Shown piece by piece: positions 12,496 to 23,415 of a DNA stretch of 64,000 bases; position 1 is the stretch's first letter; every line of letters starts with the position of its first letter. The notes beneath the pieces were generated by a model. That model saw nothing but the letters and a program-made list of their open reading frames with translations, was not told the origin of the DNA and searched no databases. Both the position numbers and the translations under genes were made by a program. The stretch is from positions 14,140,966 to 14,204,965 of the forward strand of contig CM077832.1 in assembly GCA_039720395.1 (NCBI GenBank), written 5' to 3'. The DNA is from Liquidambar formosana (lineage: Eukaryota; Streptophyta; Magnoliopsida; Saxifragales; Altingiaceae).

Positions 12496-12775
12496 CAGGA
12501 TTCACTAATCATTTTACCATGGGAATAATTCAAAATTTTGGAAATTAGTTGAGAAGAAATTATCGAAAAGGCATAAGATTAAAAGAAACATTGAGAAGGA
12601 AAAATTATAAAGAAATTTAAACAATAATTCAGCACCTAAAAAACCAAACAACAACAAACCCAGTGAACAAAAGACAAATTCATGATAGAAGGAAATGTGA
12701 AAACCAAAGGAAGCAAAAAATGCCACTATGGAATTAGTCGGTGGGCCCTCAACAAACCCAGACAGTAGCTGAATT

Positions 12776-13740
12776 TTTCTTTTTTTGATTAAGTGTATTA
12801 TGTATTAAAGATCAAAAGGGCTTAGCCCATGTACATGATTCATATTTCATATAGAAGCACTTTCCTCCAAAAAACAACTAGAGCGTAAAAGTGTCAATAA
12901 AAAGGAAGAAAAAGAGGGTCTATGCCCACCTATACAACTACAAAACCAAGAAAAAAGAGTTCGACAAAAACGAACTTTAGCTCCAAAAGGGAAGATTCTT
13001 CTCCTTGAAAAGTTATTTGATTCCTTTCTTTCCCAAGATACCAAAAAAGGGCATGCGGCAACATTTTTCAAAAAAAAAAATTGCATCCTTACTTCCCGCC
13101 TTTATTCACCACCCTAAGGCTGCGTTCAGTATGAAGGAATGGGAGTGGGATGGAATGGTGATTCCATTACTAACAAAGTATGAAGTGTTTGGTTGACCAA
13201 GAATGGAATGGTTATTCCATGTAGGGAATAGCCATTCCTCCCCAAATAAAAATGAAAGGCCATTCCACCTTTTAGGGAATGAAATCACGAAAAGTGGGTC
13301 CCGTCCATTCCATTCCCACCCTTTACTAAACATTGGAATGGAATGACCATTCCCATTCTCATTCCATTCCCATTCCATTCCATTCACACAAACCAAACGC
13401 AGCCTAAAAGAAGACCATGAGTAGAGGAAGGTAAAGCAACTAATCCCAAATAAATGGAAGATGAAAGACCACGAAGTCCAAGCCACATAGCAATGAATGA
13501 ATAAATGATCTACCGATTCCACCTCTTCCTCACACATTATACATCAATCGGGCATAATCCACCTTCTTCTAACCAAATGATCCATTGTTAGATATTTATC
13601 TTTAGCCACCAATCAAGTAAGGAAATCGACTTTTGGATCCGTAAACCACACTAGAGTATGATTTCCTTCTAAAGGAATCTTACTATCATCTTCCTTTCAA
13701 ATAAATGGAAGATGAAAGATTGCTGCATTCCAAACCCTCC
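12776..13740 (-). mobile_element. 5'-truncated LINE fragment
   Basis: A T-run near 12777-12785 marks the 3' tail. The minus strand further in encodes CEEEVESVDHLFIHC followed by WTSW (near 13480-13537), the zinc-binding zf-RVT motif at the C-terminus of plant L1 ORF2. Only this end of the LINE is present, as usual after incomplete reverse transcription. A MITE sits within it at 13118-13404. Confidence 0.65.
13118..13404. mobile_element. Tourist-like MITE with GGAATG repeats, 287 bp
   Basis: Inverted ends GGCTGCGTT...AACGCAGCC are flanked by TAA at 13115-13117 and 13405-13407. The interior is built largely of GGAATGG/CCATTCC words on both strands, so the whole element can fold back. Confidence 0.8.
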
Positions 13741-14719
13741 TAGCAATGAATTTTAATTGCATTGATTATTCTGAAGAAAGCATTCACGGCTTGGAGTGTG
13801 GTCTTCAGCTTCCTTTCATTTTTCAACTATTTTTCTTCAATAATATCTTCCTTTGAGGACAAATGCTAGAGAACCACTTGGGTTCTTGACATGAAAAGCA
13901 TGGAGCATCTCAACAATGATAAATCAGTAAACTATTCACTTCCAAATCCCTCTGTGATATCAAACCACTTAATTATCCAGAAAAACTAGACAAAAAGTAG
14001 CTAACCATATATTTTAAAGCCAATTCAAAGTTAAAGGCCTTAATCCATTTTCAATTAATAACTAAGAAAATCACAAAGGCACATCCAAACAATTTACGCA
14101 TGGCTACATTAATCATGATTTGCCATTCCACTCCATCTAGAGCCATACTTTCTATTAAGTCATAAGCCAACCGTCTTTTCTCACTCAGGTGGCATTTTCC
14201 ATTTCTCTCATGCCCCATCGTCTAAAATAAAGAAATAGATAAATACATAAGCAAACTCAAATTTTATCACTCGCAAACTAATGAAATACAACCGATAGTT
14301 AGACGGTTAGACGGTTAGACCACATGCAAAGAGGAAGCATGAGACTTAAAATTTGGGGTAATGATCTGCCTAGAAAATCACAGTACGATCCAATCGACAA
14401 TGAGGGGATGGAGAGTTAAACCGACTGGGACTCGACACAGGTGGGACAATGACAACTGTGAAGTAATTAATTTAAAAAAATAAATAAATAGATAAATAAA
14501 TAATCACAATCGTAGTTGGTCAATAATAAGATAATTAACTACAGCCAACTTAATAGTCACATAAACATTTTCCATGATAACTTCCTTTTAACATAAAGAA
14601 AATAATGCTCTTTGCAGCATATCAAGCAAAAAATAGAAAATGAATTCATTGTTAAGAAAATGATTAGAAAGATATACAGAGTGAAGAAATATACAGTCTG
14701 ATAGCAGAAATACACTAAC

Positions 14720-15055
14720 CATCTTTTCATGATCAGCAGCAATTTTATTTGTGCAAAGATACACTGCAGGTAGCACATCCTCAGGAGACAAGGCCAGCAA
14801 GCTGTGTTAAAAAAAGCAAAAAAAACATTACCACCAAATGATGTGCCCCAATAGGCTAATAATTAGTGCAATGTATCCCTCTTACACATGGAAAGTTTTC
14901 ATAGCAAGGAACAAAGATGCAATCCAGAGCAACAAACCTCCTGAACATATTGCAGAGCATATAAGTGACTTTTATCTTGCCCTTTTCACCCTCGACCAGG
15001 TCAAAAGTTCGTGCAAGATGTATATATGGAGCAGGCTGCCCATCCGTCCAGCAGG
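14720..15055 (-). CDS. LIG6: DNA ligase 6, exons 2 and 3
   Basis: Exon 2 is 14938-15055 (118 bp) and exon 3 is 14720-14801 (82 bp). Reading frames join exactly across the splice sites: exon 1 leaves one base, exon 2 begins CC|TGC TGG, ends AG|GTTTGT, and exon 3 begins C|TTG CTG. The product carries GQPAPYIHLARTFDLVEGE and LALSPEDVLPAVYL, hallmarks of the N-terminal DNA-binding domain of eukaryotic ATP-dependent ligases. Exon 3 ends AAGATG|GTTAGT before a 10.6-kb intron. There are no stops or frame breaks. The fusion of nuclease and ligase in one transcript is inferred from frame continuity and from the known LIG6 architecture. Confidence 0.93.
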
Positions 15056-15323
15056 CTGCACATGTATCTCAGTGTTATGCGAGAACTCTATTTGGGGGAA
15101 AAAAATTAAATTTTATAAATCCTTCTGGATCACAGAAAGCATGAGCGAAACGGAAGGAAAATTATGAAAATTGCTTAAAATTTTATTAAATCTTTAAGCA
15201 TTATTTAAGTTTCTTCAAATTGTTTCCTTAATGCTTTCTGATATCCAAGCAGAGGCTAGATATATCCTCTATGATTGATGTTTGATAATATAAATAAGTC
15301 CTACTCAATCAATATACACCAAC

Positions 15324-17667
15324 CATGCTCTATAGGAGAATATTTTTCTGGTGGTAGCGACACAAAATTAGTGGTCACACTCTCTGTTACTGGCCCCTGC
15401 ACAGACAAACCAACCATATGTCCTAATTTATCTGACACCTGTTCCTCTTGGCCAGAAGAGCAATTACGGATACAGCATGGAGGCTGAACTGATTTTCTAC
15501 AGACTACCAACTTCTCTTCACTCTCACCACGGTCAACCTCAGGATTACTATAATATATGTCCAGTGCCATGTTAATATCTCCTCTTGTCTTCTCTAGGAT
15601 GGTGGCAGCATAGCTTCTTGATGATTCACTGCCATTTATTATCTGAATAAACTGATCTATCTCATCTCTGTACAACTTGATAGCATCACTCGGCAACAAA
15701 TTTTTATCATCAGGACCTTGCTCAAAAGTAGTTCCAACCTCATCACCCTGAGAAACATTAGTCACAAGTTTACCAAAAAACCTTGTTATTGTAGATTGTT
15801 TTGAGCCACTAGATTCCAAAATTGAATTAATTTTAACCTTCTTATTTGGCTTATTCTCAGGAGTTTTCTTTCTTTTTCCAGGAGAAACAATGCTCTTAAT
15901 TGAATGCATCTTGTTGGGTGACTTGTGGTCTTCAATTCGAGGAAGCTCCACACTTCCATGAGGACTGCTATTAACAGAACCTAGTTTAGAAACCAATGCA
16001 GAGTCATTAAGTGAGATTGGCTGAGATGTAGAAACAGATGTTGTACAAGCAATGACCTGCTCATGAAATTCGGTTTCACGTTCAAAGAAATTGGAAACCG
16101 CTTCAACGACATTTCTACCAGAGCTGCTAAGCAGATCTAACAACTGGGTTCGAGTGACCCAGATGGGCAAACAATCACGAAGTTGTTGCATGATTTCCTC
16201 TGTTTCCTCATCATCTAGCACAGTTAAATCTTGTGAACCACGTTCTTGTAGATTGGAAGACGAGTCTAAAAAATGACCCTGATCAGTATTTTCAATAACT
16301 TTCATTTCAGGTGACCTCAACTCTTGCTCCTGGTCCAACCCTTTGTTCAGGACAATGCCAGCATCGTTTTCAACCTTTTCATTCGTTTCCCTGCACCCCT
16401 GATGAAAACCCATCAAAAAATCCTGCTTGTTGGCCATTTCATCGACCAACCCAGCAAAATGCTTTTTCATTTTATAAGCATGTTTGCCGTCAAGTTTCTC
16501 AACATCCAAGCCAACAGTGGGAATAACACGCTTTGGTTTCAAAAACTTCACGTACTCTCTAAGCTCATCATAGTTTGAATGTTCACTATACGGTACAAGA
16601 TGGATCTCAAATGAATCCTTAGCCCTCACAGCGAATTTGGTACGCTTTACTTCATACGTCCACCCAGTGGGAACAAAACCCACAACCTTAGAGTATCCTC
16701 TCTCAATCATAATCTCCTTCATTTTCACAAAATTAGGTCTAAAATAGGGCCATGTCTCACCCAACACACTCCACCCAACGACATGAACATCACTCTCAGA
16801 TTCGTCCTCTGTAAACACCCCACTCTCTCCATACCCTAAGACTTGCAAAACCGCCATTTTTCTACCATCCACATGTATCTTGCATTTACACCTACGTGAA
16901 ATCTCGAGCAAAATCCTCTCTTTCCCAATAACATAAGTAGCAACAAGAAACAAAACAGACTTTGCCGAAGCCTGATTTTCGACTCCAATCCTCTCTATCA
17001 CATTAACTATATAATCAACAGATTCTTCTTGAGACGGAAAAACAAACTTGGGATTACAATACGTCGTGTCCAAGAAAATGGCATCGGCACATAAAAACTC
17101 ACTCATCGCATATTCTAATTTCATCGATTTAGAAAACCGAAAATCGCCTGTGTGAACATACCTCTCGAATTTCCCCGCAACAACCGCGTTCTTGAACAGA
17201 AATTGCACCGCGCCTGGACAGTGATTCGCATCAACTAGTACAACCTCACACCCATCAATCAAAACGGGCTCACCCAACGGTAACGGAAGAACAAACAACG
17301 AAGGGATTTTCAATATTTCGACGAGAAGCCGAGCGGTGATATCAGAACAAAAGATGATGCCTTTGCACCAACTGGGGGTCAAGCCGGTGTAGTGATCGGA
17401 GTGGAAGTGAGAGAGGAAGTAGGAGACGGAGTGATCGCCGGAGTGACGGAATCCATCGACGATGAAACGGGTTTTGGGGATGAGTTTCGACTGTGGGAAA
17501 TCGGAGGGGATGGGAGGAAGGGGAGAGTTGTTGGAGAGGAGAGAGAAAGAGAGAGGCGGAGGGGTTTGGGGAGGTTGTTGTTGAGAGATTGATTTGTGGG
17601 AGTTGAGGAACAGGTGCGTGGAATTTAGCTTTCGGGTTTTGGTGGAGGATGGTTGGGGAGTTGCCAT
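15324..17667 (-). CDS. LIG6: DNA ligase 6, exon 1 (SNM1-like nuclease part)
   Basis: This first exon encodes residues 1-781 plus one base. Residues 65-390 form an SNM1-type metallo-beta-lactamase/beta-CASP/DRMBL nuclease. The metal-binding HFHSDH motif is at 87-92, DANHCPG at 146-152, HTGDF at 172-176, FLDTTYCNP at 198-206, and SEHSNYDEL at 361-369 is followed by the KPKRVIPTV block. Two helical UBA-like stretches (about 487-530 and 667-710) flank a basic nuclear-localisation stretch (598-612) and a PIP box, QSTITRFF at 624-631, which suggests binding to PCNA. In plants this nuclease module fused to an ATP-dependent DNA ligase defines LIG6, a repair ligase linked to seed quality in Arabidopsis. 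The start is the first ATG after a TATA box. The exon ends CATG|GTTGGT, and the split codon joins exon 2 to give ...PIEHACWTDGQP. The LIG6 call rests on the downstream ligase exons; exon 1 alone would look like an SNM1 paralogue. Confidence 0.93.
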
Positions 17668-17741
17668 GGGCGGGGTGTTCTTGACGGTTATGGTGAAAGA
17701 GGAAGGAGAAGCGTGGTAGAAGAAGGGCTTTTGGTTAGGGC

Positions 17742-17749
17742 ATTTATAG
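17742..17749 (-). promoter_or_regulatory. TATA box of LIG6
   Basis: On the minus strand the sequence reads CTATAAAT, 75-82 bases upstream of the LIG6 ATG. This would place transcription start near 17715 and give a leader of roughly 50 bases. In the duplicated LIG6 fragment near 43480 the corresponding sequence is altered. Confidence 0.55.
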
Positions 17750-17767
17750 TGGGAAGTGGGAGGTTAA

Positions 17768-17778
17768 TTGGCGCCAAA
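17768..17778 (-). promoter_or_regulatory. E2F/DP-type site upstream of LIG6
   Basis: The minus strand reads TTTGGCGCCAA, a full match to the E2F core TTTSSCGC and nearly palindromic. It lies about 20 bases upstream of the TATA box of a DNA-repair ligase. E2F control of S-phase and repair genes is well known in plants; control of this gene is inferred. Confidence 0.5.
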
Positions 17779-17779
17779 G

Positions 17780-18108
17780 CATGATCCGTGCCTCTTCCTC
17801 TCTCAAAAAAAAAAAATTTCTCTTTTTAATTGTCAGAGTAGCTATCTCTCTGGACCTCCTTTCAGCCACTACTCGAATTGAAGACCTTGACACCCCCGGG
17901 AAAGAGATTAGAGGTTTTAAGTTTGATTCTTACTGAATCCCACCAAATTTTGGGAACGTGGATTCAAATGAGATAGATTTGGATTTGGACCCCCAAATCC
18001 AAATCTCTTGTGTGGATTTCAAAAATAAGAAAGGATTTAGATTTGAGCCAAATCCACAGTAGTGTGGATTTGAAATTATACCTAAGAAGGTTTCTATTAG
18101 TACCCGAA
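17780..18108. other. Intergenic DNA upstream of LIG6
   Basis: AT-rich and noncoding; it repeats the words CAAATCCAAATC and GTGTGGATTT. No gene recognised. Confidence 0.4.
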
Positions 18109-18463
18109 AACTTACTTTTCATCTCCCACTTATTTTACATTTTAAGGTTTTATAAAAAAATTTATTTTTTTTTTTTATATAAACAACAAACACTCTATCC
18201 ATTAGAAAACATTATTTTGAACAACTTTGTAGAAGAAAGTGTTTTCAAAATCTATCGTTCAAATGAAATTTTTGGCCATTTGTAATCTTTGTTTCATAAA
18301 TGGTTAAAAAGTCCATTTAAAAAAATATTTTTGAAAAACTTTCTTCTACAAAGTTGTTTAAAATGATGTTTTATAGTAATAAGTGATCATTTTTTTATGA
18401 AAATCTTTTATATTTTTCATAAAATCTTAAAATGTAAAATAAATGGGGGATGAAAAGCAAGTC
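18109..18463. mobile_element. Long palindromic MITE (family 2, copy 1)
   Basis: The ends are inverted copies of a CTTACTTTTCATC-type sequence followed by TTATTTTACATTTTAAG. The two halves are complementary almost throughout (for example ACTTTGTAGAAGAAAGT against its complement). Related sequence occurs at 36011-36446 and 54745-54990. There are no coding features. Confidence 0.6.
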
Positions 18464-19288
18464 CTGGGTGCCAATAGAGGGCCCCAACACCTAAACAGGT
18501 GTTATTTAGAAATCCATGGTGAGCCGAGGCTCCACCATCGACCCCAATGCCCACCTTCCACCTTCCACCTTCTCGCATTCAACATGTCGCCATTCCATCC
18601 CTCACGTTTTCCCTTTGCTCCTTATCTATTCTTTCCCATGTCTCTACCCACTCAATGGTCGTCGATTGCGACGGCGTTGGTGACATTGACGGCAACAGCA
18701 CCGGCAACATCGACAGCAATGACAACAAATATGGTAAGTTTTTAACTCTAACCATGTATTGGCTCTCTTCTATTTGGCTTTATATTTCTCAATTTGAGGA
18801 CTTCCTCATTGCTTATCTTCTTCTGCTTGCAAAGGGGGTTTTTTTTTTTTTGGTCCCTCTCTTATTTGTTTGTAAATTTTCCTTTTTGAGTGATTTCTCA
18901 TCAATGAATGCTGAGCAAAATGATGGTTTTCAAGATTTAAATATGTTTTGTTGGTGCTGTTGAACTTTGGCTCGAATGTGATCCCCAAAAATTCTCATCC
19001 ATGGCTGATTTTTGTTTAATTGATTACTGATGACTAACTCAGTATCGCTACTAGCACCATAGTTGTTCTTCTGCTCATGCTTAAAGATATATACTACAAG
19101 TGTTTGATGAAAGTTTTGTAAAAAGACTTCTAACACTTTCCAATCAATGATCTGATTCGTTGTGGTTCCACCATCACTTCAATAATGCGTTTGCCACTAA
19201 CCAAATAAGGTGGAACATTTTATCTGGTAAGGGATGTGGTGTATCATGTCTACAATTTTGCATCCCGCTGTCAAATCTAGTTGAGTAT
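18464..19288. other. Intergenic DNA with no supported gene
   Basis: An open frame around 18547-18963 (plus) runs through a T-tract and has no recognisable domain, so I do not call it. Nothing else was seen. Confidence 0.4.
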
Positions 19289-20661
19289 TGATCGTGTCAA
19301 AATCAATTACCCGTAGGATGCAAAATTTTGTATATAGTGGTAGTACGGGTGTTGTACCACAGGGACTGTACTGGGATTATTTTAATTTTGAAAACTAAAT
19401 ACTAAAATAATTCACAAAGATGATTTTTGTAGTTTTGAACTCTATGGAATGCAACCAAAATAAATTTATATTTTCTTCAAGAAAAGAAATACTTTGGGTG
19501 TCGAATCCACCACTAATCTTGTATAAAAATGCTCTTATTATAACGTGTTTCAAGAAATTATTATTTGGTATGAGCAAGACTCATTGTAGCTACAAGCCCA
19601 ATGACATCATCAAGAAAGGTTCATATATTTGTAAATTAGGCATAACTCATCAAAGATATAGCATGAACCGTCTCACCTACTCTACTCTAAACTAATTTGT
19701 GAGCACGACTCATCTTGTCTAAGCATGAATCATCTTAATCTCCAAATATATATACAGTGAAAACCATTGCATAACCATTGTATTTAAAATCACAGAAATT
19801 AAACACAATTTGAGATAAAAATACTAAAACCAATTGTATCAATAATACAATCCTCCTAGTTATGCAATCCTCATACACAAATAATCAAATCAACAACACA
19901 ATACAATAAAATACATAATACTTGATTAGGGCTTCATCTTCCCCCTAAGACAAAGATTAGTTGGCCATGTAGATAACCAAGAACTAGTCTCTCCCCTTTG
20001 CCACCTTTGTACCTCCTCCTTTTTTCCTCTTCTCTTCTCTCTTTGTTATGTGAATTCCCTTGGTATTTATAGGAGATGGGGGAAAGATCCAGCTGATCCC
20101 ACAAGTTAAAAGCAATGCCCACTTTCTTTGAATTCTTGGCTGCCCATGTTCTCACTTTGACAAATGCCGCCAGATTTAGATTTTTGCAAATAAGTCCACT
20201 TCCAGCTTATTTTTGACTTGGAAGACGTTTGAATTAGAAAATGCCATAAACTAAACAATTGTAGTTCTTTAAGTCCTCTTTCCAAAGCCACAAATTTCAC
20301 CCAAATCGGATATGGGAATCACAAGTTATGGCCAAATTACCAAAACTTGGTCAATCTGTCCAGATTTGCTGCTGATTTTGGGATCATGAATTTCTTTGCC
20401 TAACTTTGAATTTCAGTTGCTCAAATCTTCAAAATTGTTGACCCAACTCTTGTTGCAGCTCCATGAAATTTTAGGTAGGTGAGAAACCCATTTCAAGTTG
20501 CATTTATTAGCTTAAGTAGTCCTGATTGTCATCTTTTCTGGTATAAACTCAACAGTCCTGCAATAAATCAAGAACACTTTAAACACACAAAATTAAATAT
20601 AATAAAATAACTAGAAAATATAAATTAGGGAATAATTTCAATGAATATTTTGTGCTTATCA
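19289..20661 (-). repeat. 3' LTR of the Athila-like element
   Basis: The plus-strand ends are TGATCGTGTC and GTGCTTATCA, that is TG...CA with the inverted repeat TGAT/ATCA. The purine run GGGGGG (minus strand) lies just inside. Near the left end the minus strand has CAGTCCCTGTGG, a phrase typical of Athila LTR tails. Length is 1,373 bp. Confidence 0.7.
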
Positions 20662-22078
20662 AATACCCCCCAATTTACACTTTTCTAGTCCTCGTGCAAA
20701 GCAAAATAAAATAAGACAAACAAAATAAAACAAAAACTAATTAGTCCATTTTCGCAGGGAATGCGATTGCATTTAGCATATGCAATAAGCCTTTAAACCC
20801 CTAGGTTTCCCCTAGTGGACGAGTTATAGTCTCGTGAGGGCTTCCAGTGATGACACCCACAAACATCTTTTATTATCACGGATGCTGTTCATGATTCTGC
20901 ATTTAGATAATATCTTGCTAACTCAAACGAAAATTCTCATTCATTGAAATCAAACAGTTGAACAATACATTTTTTACCAATCTAGTAAAGTCCAATCCAC
21001 TTGTACTCAAATAGAAAATTTATCACAAGTTCATCTGGTGTAAAGTGAATTTTTATACAAATGTGTGGCCCCCGACATATTAGCATTCCTTAATTTGTTA
21101 AATTCACCGTAGCAAGGTAAACCAAGGCTTCAGCTCACTTACTCAAGTTAAAAAGGCTACGAACCCAAACTGGTTACACCCATAATTCTACTAGACTACT
21201 CACTGTTTGACACGAATACTCATTGCTTAGTGAGGCAAGAGGCCCGGTTACTAGGTGAGTAGTATGATACCAGCACACATTCGTTTTCTTTCTTTCTTTT
21301 TTTTTTTTTTTCTTTTTTTTTAAAGATAAACACAAAGTTAAGAGCTGTTGCCAAGGTCATTTATTTGCAGTTTATTCAACTCATCAAAGATTAACAAGTT
21401 TAAGCCCGACAAAATGAATAAATGTGATTGTGCAATTAGATATACAAGTGATAATTCTCTATGCAAACATAAATATAAAGTACTAAACTAGAATTGCCAA
21501 GCTAATGACGTGTGTTCAAAAGTTTAATTTCATGAATGATACTAATCCAAAATTTAGAGTCATTCAATGAACATTATTTGAATGCAAAATCATAATCTAG
21601 AGGCATCCATTTAGATTTTTTTTTTTTAATACACTTGGGCCTCCTATTCCTGTTGGTGGCCGAATAATGGGCCAGTGGCCCAATAACGGCTGATGGGCTG
21701 ATACGGACATCCAAGACTTGGTATACCTAAACCTTTGAACCCAAACCCGAAAACCTACTCTTTTACCCGACCGCCTAAAACTTTGACTGCCGACTATAAT
21801 TGGACGGCTGCAATATCGAGATGTGACCATTTTATCAATAAAGCAATAATAATGGTAGATTATTGCAGGCCTCGAGAAGATTTAGAGGATTATTTAATCC
21901 TTAATGTCTGATAGCGTGCCAAATTTTTCCACAATGCATCGATCATTGAACCCTGCTTTTTGACCTTGTTAAGTGGGTTTTAAAACCCAGAGATCGACTG
22001 CAGGAATTCAAAAACTCTCCTTCAATCCTTCAATCCTCAAAAGCTTCACTTTCTTTAAGCTTCCCTCTCACTAATCCC

Positions 22079-22642
22079 ATGGCTTCATCTTCTGCTTCCC
22101 ACAATCGCCCAAACCTGAACGTGGTGCCAAAACCAGAAGTTTGGCAACCAATATTCTTAAACTCCCGATACCAACCTATCACAGTCAATGATTCCCTTAC
22201 GTATAATTTTGCAAATGCCACAGCAGTAGCTGCAAATCTCGTTACTCCTCGTGACGAGAGGATTCTGAGTGAAAGGTCTGATATGGACGTTATGAGAGAT
22301 TCCATGGCTCTAAGTGTCCAAACTGTTACAATCACTTCCAACATGGCTCGGCGTTTGCATGCCAGGACTATGGAAGTGCAGGGGTTAAGAGATTAAGTAC
22401 TAAACCTTCAGCAACTGCTTACTGGGTCCCATCGGAGGATGAGGATCTTGAGAGCAAAGAACAGAGAACTGAAAAGACTGGTGGACTCCTATGCTAGGGG
22501 TTATGAACCCAAAGTTGTGGAGCTAGAAGGGCTCGAGGATCAAATTCGGGGGCAACTTGAAAGACTCTCGGATAGGGTTCAGAGAGAACCTAGTGTTACT
22601 TCTCCCAATCCTTCTCCTTCTCAGAATGCTACTATGGAGTAG
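22079..22642 (+). pseudogene. Antisense coiled-coil ORF in the Athila-like element
   Basis: This plus-strand frame lies opposite to pol. It starts at ATG 22079 and would give a 187-codon reading but for one TAA at 22394-22396; the frame continues across it to a stop at 22640-22642. The first part (residues 1-105) contains WQPIFLNSRYQPITVNDS and an alanine-rich helix. The second is charged and helical (RILRAKNRELKRLVDSYA), probably coiled coil, ending in a Ser/Pro/Asn tail. Antisense accessory ORFs are known mainly in Tat/Ogre elements. No function is known to me. An alternative is a captured host gene fragment. Confidence 0.55.
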
Positions 22643-23415
22643 CATTTCTCTTTTCTCTCTGTTTTTTTTTTTTTTTTTTTTTTTTTTTTTGTTGTTGTTG
22701 TTGTTGCTACTACTAGAATGAAGATGGTTTTATTTGTTAAACTCAAAGAACAAACAGATAAAATAGTACACAAAATGAATGAACACAACAAAATACTATT
22801 CATAAATAGATAACACACTGGAATACTTAGCACAACTTCTAAACAGACAAATCAAAATAAAATAAAAATAATAATTATCGAAAATACAAAACGTACACTA
22901 GCAACAAATAACATGGCAAAATTTCAAGAAAGACCAGAAATGGGACCACTGGCATAATTGGAATCTCCTCATGTACACAATATTCTAATATCCAGAAGAT
23001 GAGTGGAATGACAACTAGGTACCACAGGAGCATGAAAGTAAAAAACCCATTCATCATTGCAGAGATGAGGGTTTTGGGGAGGAATAGCCATGATATTTAT
23101 AGAAAAATCCTTTTTTTTTTAAAATTAATTTTATTTTATTTATTTATTATTTTTTTTTACAACACCAAAATTCCCTCCCCCCAACTTAAAATTTACATTG
23201 TCCTCAATGTAAACAATGAAAAACAAAGTAATAGAAATCGTGGAGAGTACCTTTAATGGAAAACAAACAAGCCTGCAAAATTGATTAGCTGTGAAAAATA
23301 AACTCATCAATCAAATAAAAATAAAACACACAAAGAAAATAGGTTAGACAAAATAAATAAATAAATAAATAAATAAATGGTCTTTTAAAGCCAGATTCCA
23401 AGGTTATTAGTGAAT

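Larger units (their letters stand above)
4083..14719 (-). other. LIG6 intron 3, 10.6 kb, filled with nested TEs
   Basis: This intron is defined by the exon 3 donor (GTTAGT) and the exon 4 acceptor (GGTTCAG). It contains a (GA)n run at 4181-4201, a CT-rich stretch at 4780-5040, the old LINE at 5294-12480 with its nested insertions, and a second LINE fragment near 12776-13740. Protein-like remnants here belong to the TEs, not to LIG6. Bases 13741-14719 hold nothing I recognise; a short minus-strand ORF-like stretch near 14110-14220 has no known match. Confidence 0.85.

Noticed and set aside
18443..18963. ORFs of 100 and 138 codons upstream of LIG6
   Set aside because: They have no family features and one runs through a T-tract.
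22621..22833. Lys-rich minus-strand ORF
   Set aside because: Produced by the long T-run at 22662-22690 in the Athila-like element.
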